Shown piece after piece: positions 1 to 5,117 of a DNA stretch of 5,117 nt; the first letter of the stretch is position 1, and the number at the start of each line of letters is the position of its first letter. This DNA is from Clostridiales bacterium (GTDB taxonomy: Bacteria; Bacillota; Clostridia; Lachnospirales; Lachnospiraceae), in the NCBI GenBank assembly GCA_020859965.1, contig JAJBVF010000432.1, positions 1 to 5,117 of the forward strand. The letters are read 5' to 3'. The position numbers and the translations under genes were made by a program. The notes beneath the pieces were generated by a model. That model was not told where the DNA came from. It saw only the letters and a program-made list of their open reading frames with translations, and ran no database searches.

Positions 1-197
1 TCCTCCCCTGTGCTCAAACCCAAAGCAGAAGAGTCCGGCACTGCTTTCACTTTTGCCAGTAATTCCTCACTCTCCAGCTTTTCATTCCCATCATATAAGA
101 TCACAGCCGCTGCCGGAACGTGAAGCAGCAGCCTTACCGCTCCGATTCCGCTTAATCCCGCTCCAAATACGAGAACACGGCTCTCTTTTAATTCCAT
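1..197 (-). CDS. murD: UDP-N-acetylmuramoylalanine--D-glutamate ligase (MurD), N-terminal part, cut by window edge
   Basis: This is the first 65 codons of MurD, the cytoplasmic ATP-dependent ligase that adds D-glutamate to UDP-MurNAc-L-alanine. The visible part starts MELKESRVLVFGAGLSGIGA, followed by a hydrophobic helix and a second strand ending in LYDGNEKL. This is the Rossmann-like, UDP-binding N-terminal domain typical of MurD, with the glycine-rich GAGLSG turn at residues 12-17. The central ATP-binding and C-terminal domains lie beyond the left edge. The start at 197 is chosen because a perfect AGGAGG lies 8 bases upstream. An in-frame ATG at 245-243 would add 16 residues (MNKAQRINIQIQEEKN), but it has no clear ribosome binding site and would extend past the usual MurD N-terminus. 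The gene lies 119 bp after mraY on the same strand, the order seen in many dcw clusters. The identification rests on a short fragment plus context. Confidence 0.9.
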   Translation of the reverse strand, partial: MELKESRVLVFGAGLSGIGAVRLLLHVPAAAVILYDGNEKLESEELLAKVKAVPDSSALGLSTGE

Positions 198-205
198 GTT
201 TTTTT

Positions 206-211
206 CCTCCT
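206..211 (-). promoter_or_regulatory. Ribosome binding site of murD
   Basis: The minus strand reads AGGAGG, eight bases before the ATG at 197. It is the strongest Shine-Dalgarno sequence in the window and decides the murD start against the in-frame ATG 48 bases further upstream. Confidence 0.85.
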
Positions 212-316
212 GTATCTGTATATTTATCCTCTGTGCCTTATTCATGAATCATTCCACTTTAGATTTATTCTTTCGCGGATGATATCTGAAACCTGTCACA
301 AAATAACTTATGCATT

Positions 317-1306
317 TTACAGTGCGTACAAAGCCAGCAGGCACAAAAACGCTGTCACAATCGTAAAAACAGTCACGATTCTGGTCTCTGACCATCCGCA
401 CAGTTCAAAGTGGTGATGGATCGGTGCCATCTTAAAGAAACGTTTTCCGCCAGTTGCCTTAAAATAAGTCACCTGAATGATCACCGACAGTACCTCGACC
501 AGATAGATCAGTCCCACAATCAGAATAAAGACCGGCATGCGAAGCAAATAGGCGCTACCCGCCACAAAACCGCCAAGTGCCAGAGAACCGGTATCTCCCA
601 TAAATACTTTTGCCGGATAAACATTAAACAGCAGAAACCCAAGAAGTGCTCCCGCCACCGCCGCGGTCATCGGCTCAATCTCTCCGCCCAGAGTCATAGA
701 CACAGCAGTAAAGAAAATCGCTACCATCAAAGTCACGCTGCTCGCAAGTCCATCCAGCCCATCGGTGAAATTCACACCATTCACCGTTCCGATAATCACA
801 AAATAAGCAAGAGGAATCGACAGATACCGGAATGCACCGCCAAAGGAATCCGCAGTGAGGGTCTTGCCTCCGGTAAAAGGTATGATCAGATCCAGGCAGG
901 ACCTGTCCATCTTCCAGATATATACCACAAAGATCGTAGTCACAATAATCTGTCCCAGCATTTTCTGCTTTGGATAAAGTCCGTCTGAGCGGTGAAGGAC
1001 CACCTTCAGATAATCATCCAGAAAACCGATCAGACCAAATCCCAGCATCAGAAACAGCAGGGGTATAATCCGTGAATAATGATAAAAACCAATGTAAATA
1101 AGGGCTGTGACCGTCACTGCAATCAGCATCATCAGACCGCCCATAGTCGGTGTACCGGCCTTTTTCAGGTGGGACTGCACGCCCTCTTCCCGCTCAGTCT
1201 GGCCAACCTTCAGCCTTTGAAGAAAGGGAATCACGACCGGTCCCAGAACCACCGTAATAGCGAAAGAAACGAGTAACGGAATGATAATATCCGGATTCAT
1301 GTTCAT
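317..1306 (-). CDS. mraY: Phospho-N-acetylmuramoyl-pentapeptide-transferase (MraY)
   Basis: MraY is the polytopic membrane enzyme that transfers phospho-MurNAc-pentapeptide from UDP to undecaprenyl phosphate, making lipid I, the first membrane step of peptidoglycan synthesis. The 329-residue protein has the usual family length and about ten hydrophobic segments. All hallmark motifs are present: the Asp pair in FLDDYLK (D97, D98), NGVNFTDGLDGLA at 176-188, the catalytic-site Asp in VFMGDTGSL (D238) and PIHHHFE near residues 295-301. The HLKKAGTPTMGG block near residues 46-57 is also typical. I chose the ATG at 1306 because AGAGGT lies six bases before it. The ATG at 1321 would add MRGTD and has no good ribosome binding site, and the ATG at 1300 is also possible. 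The gene follows the second PBP by 64 bp and precedes murD. murE, which sits between spoVD and mraY in Bacillus subtilis, is absent here. No defects seen. Confidence 0.97.
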   Translation of the reverse strand: MNMNPDIIIPLLVSFAITVVLGPVVIPFLQRLKVGQTEREEGVQSHLKKAGTPTMGGLMMLIAVTVTALIYIGFYHYSRIIPLLFLMLGFGLIGFLDDYLKVVLHRSDGLYPKQKMLGQIIVTTIFVVYIWKMDRSCLDLIIPFTGGKTLTADSFGGAFRYLSIPLAYFVIIGTVNGVNFTDGLDGLASSVTLMVAIFFTAVSMTLGGEIEPMTAAVAGALLGFLLFNVYPAKVFMGDTGSLALGGFVAGSAYLLRMPVFILIVGLIYLVEVLSVIIQVTYFKATGGKRFFKMAPIHHHFELCGWSETRIVTVFTIVTAFLCLLALYAL

Positions 1307-1312
1307 ATCTGT

Positions 1313-1318
1313 ACCTCT
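1313..1318 (-). promoter_or_regulatory. Ribosome binding site deciding the mraY start
   Basis: The minus strand reads AGAGGT here, six bases before the ATG at 1306. It lies inside the reading frame that starts at 1321, so it favours the shorter MraY beginning MNMNPD. Confidence 0.6.
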
Positions 1319-1351
1319 CATACTTTAGATTTGGTAATATCTGCTGTTCTG

Positions 1352-1364
1352 AATAGTTACTATT
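1352..1364. repeat. 13-bp perfect inverted repeat in the gap before mraY
   Basis: AATAGT and ACTATT flank a single T, giving a perfect 6-bp inverted repeat just after the stop codon of the second PBP. There is no U-tract and the stem is AT-rich, so it is not an intrinsic terminator. It covers the position where transcription would begin from the weak promoter candidate at 1365-1393, so an operator is conceivable. A chance match is also plausible in AT-rich DNA. Confidence 0.3.
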
Positions 1365-1393
1365 TATGTATCACAGATTCCCTGTTTTTTCAA
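1365..1393 (-). promoter_or_regulatory. Weak candidate vegetative promoter for mraY-murD
   Basis: The minus strand has TTGAAA (five of six against TTGACA) at 1393-1388, a 17-base spacer, and TACATA (three of six against TATAAT) at 1370-1365, preceded by a TG extended -10 element. It overlaps the last codons of the second PBP. The spacing is ideal but the -10 is poor. mraY is probably also read through from upstream, so this would be a secondary internal promoter at best. Confidence 0.22.
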
Positions 1394-3104
1394 TCCCCAG
1401 ATACGGCAGGACATTTTCGAAAATATCCTTTACCACCGGCGCGGCGATCGTTCCCCCGTAATAGGTTCCCTGTGGATTGTTGATGACGCACAGGCAGATT
1501 ACCTGCGGATCCTCCGCCGGTGCGAAGCCGATAAAGGAAGAGATATATTTCCCCTGACCACGCGGAAGTGTTTCTGAAGTAGCGGTCTTTCCGCCAATCC
1601 GATAGCCTTCGATACTGGCATTTTTTCCGGAGCCGCCATCCACGACCTGTTCGAGAAGGTAACGCATAGTTTCCGATGTCTCCTCTGAAAGGATCCGACT
1701 GTTATCCTCATACTGATACACTTCAAGAAGAGTGCCGTCTTCAGATCTCACACTCATGCCAAAATGCGGCGTTATTCGGATACCGCCGTTGACAATGGAG
1801 CTTGCTGTGGTGATCAGCTGGAGCGGCGTGATCTGGAAAGACTGTCCGAAGGAAATCGTGGCAAGCTCCACCTGCCCCACATTCTCTTTCTGATGCATGA
1901 TCGTAGCTGCTTCCCCGGGCAGATCGATCCCGGTTTTATCGTTCAGTCCAAATTGATCAAAATAATCAAAATAACGATCCACGCCCAGGCGCAGACCCAC
2001 CTCAATAAAAACCGGGTTACAGGAATTCTGTGCAGCCTCCAGAAACGTCTCAGCACCATGTCCCGCAGTCTTGTGGCAGCGGATTCGCCGGTCATCGACA
2101 ATCTTGTAGCCCGGACAGAAAAACGTATCCTCCAGCGTTACTACGCCTTCTTCCAATCCGGCCGCTGCGGTAATGATCTTAAATGTAGATCCCGGCTCAT
2201 AGGTGTCATTGATGCAGCCATTTCTCCACATCTGATTTAAAGCATTCTGCAGAGCCTCACCGGAAAGAGCCGATGCCGTGAGTTCTGTCAATGTATACGG
2301 ATCGTTCAAATCAAATTCCGGCACATTTGTCATCGCGTAGATTTCTCCATTCTGCGGATTCTTCATAAGGATTGAAACGCTGTCCGCCTGCTTTTCCTCC
2401 AGCACCCGATATGCCGCCTGTTCTACATATTGCTGAATGTTGTAATCCATACTGATCACAAGGTCATTTCCGGCAACCGGCTCCACACGACCCTCTGCCG
2501 TATCCTCCAGCTCCACGCCGCGCGCGTCTGTCAGCGTCAGAATACGCCCCGGTGTACCTGCCAGAACCTCTTCATATCGCACTTCCAGACCAATGATGCC
2601 CTGATTGTCTGAGCCGGTGAACCCCAGCACCTTGGAAGCCATACTTTCATACGGATAATAGCGTCTGTAATCCTCATCCACCTTTACACCATCCAGATCA
2701 TAGCCGCGGATACGGTCGCCGGTCTCCTTATCTACATTGCTGCTGATCCGTTCCATCGAGCTGACCTTTTCTACCCGTTTACGCACCGTCTCCTCATCCA
2801 TCTCAAGTTCCGTGCTCAGAATCTCTGTAACCTTATCAACATCCGAAATCTGACTGTGTATAACAGAGACGGTGCAAACGGTTCGATTGTCCGCAAGCAC
2901 CACTCCATTACGATCGAGAATTCTTCCTCTCGCCGCCTTAATTGAGCGTTCCCGCTCATGAAGATCCTTTGCAAGTTCCGCGTAATATCCGGATTCCACG
3001 ATCATAAGATAAGCCAGGCGCCCGGCCAGAGCCAGCATCGCAGCCACACAGCAAAGAAAAATCAACAGGATTTTTCTTCTGTGAAACGGTTTTGTTTTCT
3101 CCAT
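1371..3104 (-). CDS. Class B penicillin-binding protein, SpoVD/FtsI family, without PASTA domain
   Basis: This is a 577-residue bitopic D,D-transpeptidase that would cross-link peptidoglycan on the outer face of the membrane. Visible in order: a basic N-terminus, one membrane segment at about residues 12-36, the dimerisation (pedestal) domain with RGRILDRNG at 59-67, then the transpeptidase domain. That domain carries the active-site motif STFK (Ser306, Lys309) and SCN at 361-363. The third motif reads KTA at 506-508 instead of the usual KTG. The protein ends soon after the transpeptidase domain, so the C-terminal PASTA domain of B. subtilis SpoVD is missing. The start at 3104 is preferred because GGTGGGA lies six bases upstream; an ATG at 3119 adds MVGIC without such a site. 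Its place after an FtsI-like gene and before mraY matches spoVD, and a sigma-E-like promoter lies upstream. It could instead be a second vegetative division PBP. Four cysteines around the active serine match those in the neighbouring PBP. Confidence 0.93.
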   Translation of the reverse strand: MEKTKPFHRRKILLIFLCCVAAMLALAGRLAYLMIVESGYYAELAKDLHERERSIKAARGRILDRNGVVLADNRTVCTVSVIHSQISDVDKVTEILSTELEMDEETVRKRVEKVSSMERISSNVDKETGDRIRGYDLDGVKVDEDYRRYYPYESMASKVLGFTGSDNQGIIGLEVRYEEVLAGTPGRILTLTDARGVELEDTAEGRVEPVAGNDLVISMDYNIQQYVEQAAYRVLEEKQADSVSILMKNPQNGEIYAMTNVPEFDLNDPYTLTELTASALSGEALQNALNQMWRNGCINDTYEPGSTFKIITAAAGLEEGVVTLEDTFFCPGYKIVDDRRIRCHKTAGHGAETFLEAAQNSCNPVFIEVGLRLGVDRYFDYFDQFGLNDKTGIDLPGEAATIMHQKENVGQVELATISFGQSFQITPLQLITTASSIVNGGIRITPHFGMSVRSEDGTLLEVYQYEDNSRILSEETSETMRYLLEQVVDGGSGKNASIEGYRIGGKTATSETLPRGQGKYISSFIGFAPAEDPQVICLCVINNPQGTYYGGTIAAPVVKDIFENVLPYLGIEKTGNL

Positions 3105-3110
3105 GCAAAT

Positions 3111-3117
3111 TCCCACC
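3111..3117 (-). promoter_or_regulatory. Ribosome binding site deciding the start of the second PBP
   Basis: The minus strand reads GGTGGGA, six bases before the ATG at 3104. It overlaps the alternative upstream ATG at 3119-3117, which itself has no purine-rich site before it. The match to the anti-Shine-Dalgarno sequence is only partial. Confidence 0.5.
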
Positions 3118-3154
3118 ATCGGATCATAAATATCTGCCTTTCGGCTCTGATAAT

Positions 3155-3183
3155 ATCTTATGAACCGGATGCCGGGAATATTT
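3155..3183 (-). promoter_or_regulatory. Candidate sporulation (sigma-E/sigma-K-like) promoter before the second PBP
   Basis: The minus strand reads AAATATT (3183-3177), a 14-base spacer, then CATAAGAT (3162-3155). The B. subtilis sigma-E consensus, from general knowledge, is about ATATT, 13-14 bases, then CATACAnT. The -35 core ATATT matches fully and the -10 matches five of seven fixed positions. The -10, read as CATAAGATA, also fits the sigma-K -10 form CATAnnnTA, but no sigma-K -35 is visible. Transcription would start near 3147, giving a leader of roughly 43 bases. B. subtilis spoVD is known to be sigma-E dependent, so the location makes sense. It remains a motif match only. Confidence 0.4.
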
Positions 3184-3193
3184 CCAAATCAGA

Positions 3194-3238
3194 CGGCTGC
3201 CAGCTTACATAAATATATACAGCTCTCTGGCAGAGCCG
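3194..3238 (-). other. Imperfect hairpin between the two PBP genes
   Basis: In the transcript, CGGCTCTGCCAG is followed after 23 bases by CTGGCAGCCG. These pair as seven plus three base pairs with a two-base bulge. The hairpin begins 13 bases after the stop codon of the first PBP. An alternative fold pairs the two AGCT boxes inside the loop. No run of U follows the stem, so it does not look like an intrinsic terminator. It may stabilise the 3' end of the upstream message or mark a processing point, or it may be incidental. Confidence 0.45.
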
Positions 3239-3251
3239 CTGGCGCCTTCTT

Positions 3252-5117
3252 TTATTCTTCCTCATCTTCCTCATCAATATCCGTCGGATCTACAATCGTC
3301 GAATCTGAATCGTCCGCGGATTCCTCATCCGGCGGCGTTGCCATATCCGGATTCGTAGCAATAGATTCCTCATCCTCTTCTTCGCTGGAAGAAACAGAAG
3401 ATACCGCATTCATATAGCCATCGTATACCGTACCGTCCTCATCAATATAGGCTCCTGTGATCACGTTGCCGCTTCCGTCCACTACCTGACCGTCCACCAC
3501 GCGCGCATCATTATACAGATTCCCATAAGAATCATATGCCTGGAACGTCTCTACGCTCTCCACTTCCTCAACATCGTCCTCCGTCAGTCCAAGCTCCACC
3601 AACAGAGATTCCGTGTACTCTTCCGTAGCCGCGATCCCCATATAAGGCAGCACCTCCAGCGCAACACTCTGGAAGATTTTCTGCGCATACGTACTGCTCG
3701 CCTGGTTCTCCACATTCGGCTCATCAACTACCACATAGATCACCACCTGCGGATCGTTGATCGGAGCCGCGCCGATAAATGATACCAGATATTTTCCATC
3801 TGCTCTTTCGCCGGTCTCCTCATCGATCTTCTCTGCCGTACCGGTCTTACCGCCGACCCGATATCCCGGCACACGGGATGTCTTACCGGTACCTTCCTCT
3901 ACTACCAGCTCCAGATATTCTTTCAATGTATCGGAAGTGGAAGAAGAAATGACCTGTTTTAAAAGCAGTTCGGAATTATCTTTTACAATAGCTCCATCCT
4001 CATCAAGAATCTTATCCACTACATGAGGCTGATAATAATAACCACCATTGATAACCGCTGAGAAAGCAGCGATTTCCTGAATCATGGTGCAGGTCAGGCC
4101 CTGTCCGAAGGAACAGGTCGCCAGCTCCACCTCATTCATAGTATCCTTTGTATAAACAACACCGGTCGACTCATTCGGCAGGTCGATTCCTGTCTTCTTT
4201 CCAAAATTAAATAATGACTGGTATTCAATAAACTTCGACACGCCCATTTTTGCCGCGATCTGCATCAGGGCGTCATTGCAGGAATTCACAAGAGCATCGC
4301 AAAGAGTCTCTGTCCCATGTGCGCCCGAATAAACATCACAGTGGATCTCTGTATCGGTAATATACTCGCCGCCGTCGCAGACAAACGAATCGCCTGTTGT
4401 AATTGCGCCGATCTCCAGCGCAGATGCAATCGTAATTGGCTTAAAGGTCGACCCCGGCTCGTAGCTGTCTGAGACGCAGAAATTACTCCACAGATCATAG
4501 AGTGCGGTATTATAAGCACTCCCGTCATCATCCGCCTTCTCCAGATCCTGAATTTCCGACTCCGTATACCAGTCAGAAAGGACACTGTCCGGATCTTCCA
4601 GATCAAAGGAGCTGTTGCTCGCCATCGCAAGGATACTGCCGCTGTTCGGATCCATGACCACTACTCCGACATTCTTCGCACCATGCTTCGCGGTACCATC
4701 ATCATTATCGTCCCCATAAGTCTCATCAAATTCTGCGATCACGTTCTCTACGATTTCCTGAATATTCACATCCAGTGTAGTCACAAGCGTATATCCGTTT
4801 TCCGGAGCGATCGTCTTTGTCTGATATTCCGTATCTTCATTCAGGTAACCGAAAATACGGCCGTTGGTGCCCTGAAGCTGCTCGTCATAATATGCCTCAA
4901 GGCCGACAATTCCATCCCCCAGACTGTTCGCAAAACCGATTGTATTGCTCGCAAGTGAGCCGAACGGGTAGTGCCGGATATATTTTTCTTCAAACCAGAC
5001 ACCCGTCACCAATGACCGTTTCTCCTTCTCCTCTTTTTCCGAGACACTCAGATCACTGGAAGAGACATCCGTGTATTCATCGATGTATTCCTCATAGGCG
5101 TTCTTTTCATCCTGCGT
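3252..5117 (-). CDS. Class B penicillin-binding protein, FtsI/PbpB position, with acidic C-terminal tail (5' end beyond window)
   Basis: This is the last 621 residues of a D,D-transpeptidase; the frame stays open to the right edge, so the membrane anchor and first pedestal part are missing. Visible, in fragment numbering: a charged stretch (about 1-35) rich in Glu, Lys and Ser; the pedestal segment HYPFGSLASNTIGF with GIVGLEAYYDE; then the transpeptidase domain with STFK (Ser223, Lys226), SCN at 279-281 and a canonical KTGT at 424-427. The catalytic domain ends near LPYMGI (about 495). A 126-residue tail follows that has only one basic residue, holds a Gly/Asp/Tyr-rich segment (YDSYGNLYND...DEDGTVYDGYM), and ends in DEEDEEE. 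Expected on the outer face of the membrane. Its position as the first of two tandem PBPs before mraY matches ftsI/pbpB, the septal transpeptidase, but the missing N-terminus prevents a firm symbol. It shares motif blocks and cysteine positions with the next gene, indicating an old duplication. Confidence 0.93.
   Translation of the reverse strand, partial: TQDEKNAYEEYIDEYTDVSSSDLSVSEKEEKEKRSLVTGVWFEEKYIRHYPFGSLASNTIGFANSLGDGIVGLEAYYDEQLQGTNGRIFGYLNEDTEYQTKTIAPENGYTLVTTLDVNIQEIVENVIAEFDETYGDDNDDGTAKHGAKNVGVVVMDPNSGSILAMASNSSFDLEDPDSVLSDWYTESEIQDLEKADDDGSAYNTALYDLWSNFCVSDSYEPGSTFKPITIASALEIGAITTGDSFVCDGGEYITDTEIHCDVYSGAHGTETLCDALVNSCNDALMQIAAKMGVSKFIEYQSLFNFGKKTGIDLPNESTGVVYTKDTMNEVELATCSFGQGLTCTMIQEIAAFSAVINGGYYYQPHVVDKILDEDGAIVKDNSELLLKQVISSSTSDTLKEYLELVVEEGTGKTSRVPGYRVGGKTGTAEKIDEETGERADGKYLVSFIGAAPINDPQVVIYVVVDEPNVENQASSTYAQKIFQSVALEVLPYMGIAATEEYTESLLVELGLTEDDVEEVESVETFQAYDSYGNLYNDARVVDGQVVDGSGNVITGAYIDEDGTVYDGYMNAVSSVSSSEEEDEESIATNPDMATPPDEESADDSDSTIVDPTDIDEEDEEE

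Noticed and set aside
243..245. Upstream in-frame ATG for murD
   Set aside because: It would add 16 polar residues, has no clear Shine-Dalgarno site, and the AGGAGG before 197 gives a start matching the usual MurD N-terminus.
53..247. 64-codon open frame on the plus strand over the murD start
   Set aside because: It is antisense to the murD N-terminus and its ribosome binding site and shows no recognisable protein features.
240..249. Perfect 10-bp palindrome ATTCATGAAT in the mraY-murD gap
   Set aside because: It is short and AT-rich, has no accompanying promoter elements that I can see, and is readily explained by chance.
410..988. 192-codon open frame on the plus strand opposite mraY
   Set aside because: It lies entirely antisense to a well-supported mraY with all motifs. 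The translation is rich in His, Lys, Arg and Gln with no domain-like pattern, as expected from a shadow frame.
1764..2240. 158-codon open frame on the plus strand opposite the second PBP
   Set aside because: It is antisense to the transpeptidase domain carrying STFK and SCN, and its composition is unlike a natural protein. It is a shadow frame.
3137..3146. GCC-GAAA-GGC mini-hairpin near the predicted transcription start of the second PBP
   Set aside because: A three-base-pair stem is too short to support as a regulatory structure even with a stable tetraloop.
4286..4630. 114-codon open frame on the minus strand within the first PBP
   Set aside because: It is out of frame inside the conserved active-site region of the PBP, and the Arg/Ser-rich translation is typical of a shifted reading frame.
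1..5117. CRISPR arrays, tRNA or rRNA genes, insertion sequences, phage or defence genes
   Set aside because: No repeated spacer pattern, RNA gene landmarks, terminal inverted repeats or transposase-like frames were seen. Coding sequence of one pathway fills nearly the whole window.

Overview
The window is a stretch of a peptidoglycan and cell-division (dcw) gene cluster, with every gene on the minus strand. The gene content suggests an anaerobic, probably spore-forming Firmicute, most likely a Clostridia member of the Lachnospiraceae type. The reasons are two tandem class B penicillin-binding proteins (PBPs) directly before mraY and murD, strong AGGAGG-type ribosome binding sites, a mid-range base composition, and Cys-rich transpeptidase domains like those of the SpoVD family. 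The family-level placement is inference from remembered gene order and protein style, not from a search.

In transcription order (right to left) the layout is as follows. (1) 5117-3252 holds the 3' part of a class B PBP in the FtsI/PbpB position, open at the right edge, with an unusual acidic C-terminal tail. (2) 3251-3105 is a 147-bp gap with an imperfect hairpin and a candidate mother-cell (sigma-E/K-like) promoter. (3) 3104-1371 is a second, complete class B PBP in the SpoVD position, without a PASTA domain and with a KTA instead of KTG third motif. (4) 1370-1307 is a short gap with a weak possible promoter and a 13-bp inverted repeat. (5) 1306-317 is mraY, complete, with all its hallmark motifs. 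(6) 316-198 is a 119-bp gap with no convincing regulatory site beyond the murD ribosome binding site. (7) 197-1 is the first 65 codons of murD, open at the left edge.

The genes work in one pathway. MurD adds D-glutamate to the UDP-MurNAc-peptide precursor in the cytoplasm. MraY moves phospho-MurNAc-pentapeptide onto undecaprenyl phosphate to make lipid I. The two PBPs cross-link the finished strands outside the membrane, one presumably at the division septum and the other possibly in the spore cortex. No intrinsic terminator with a U-tract was seen in any gap, so read-through as one operon is likely, with possible internal promoters.

This is mainly an ordinary housekeeping region. I found no undescribed system. 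The points most worth a second look are the KTA motif, the matching cysteine pattern around the active serine of both PBPs, the sigma-E-like promoter before the SpoVD-position gene, and the acidic tail of the first PBP.
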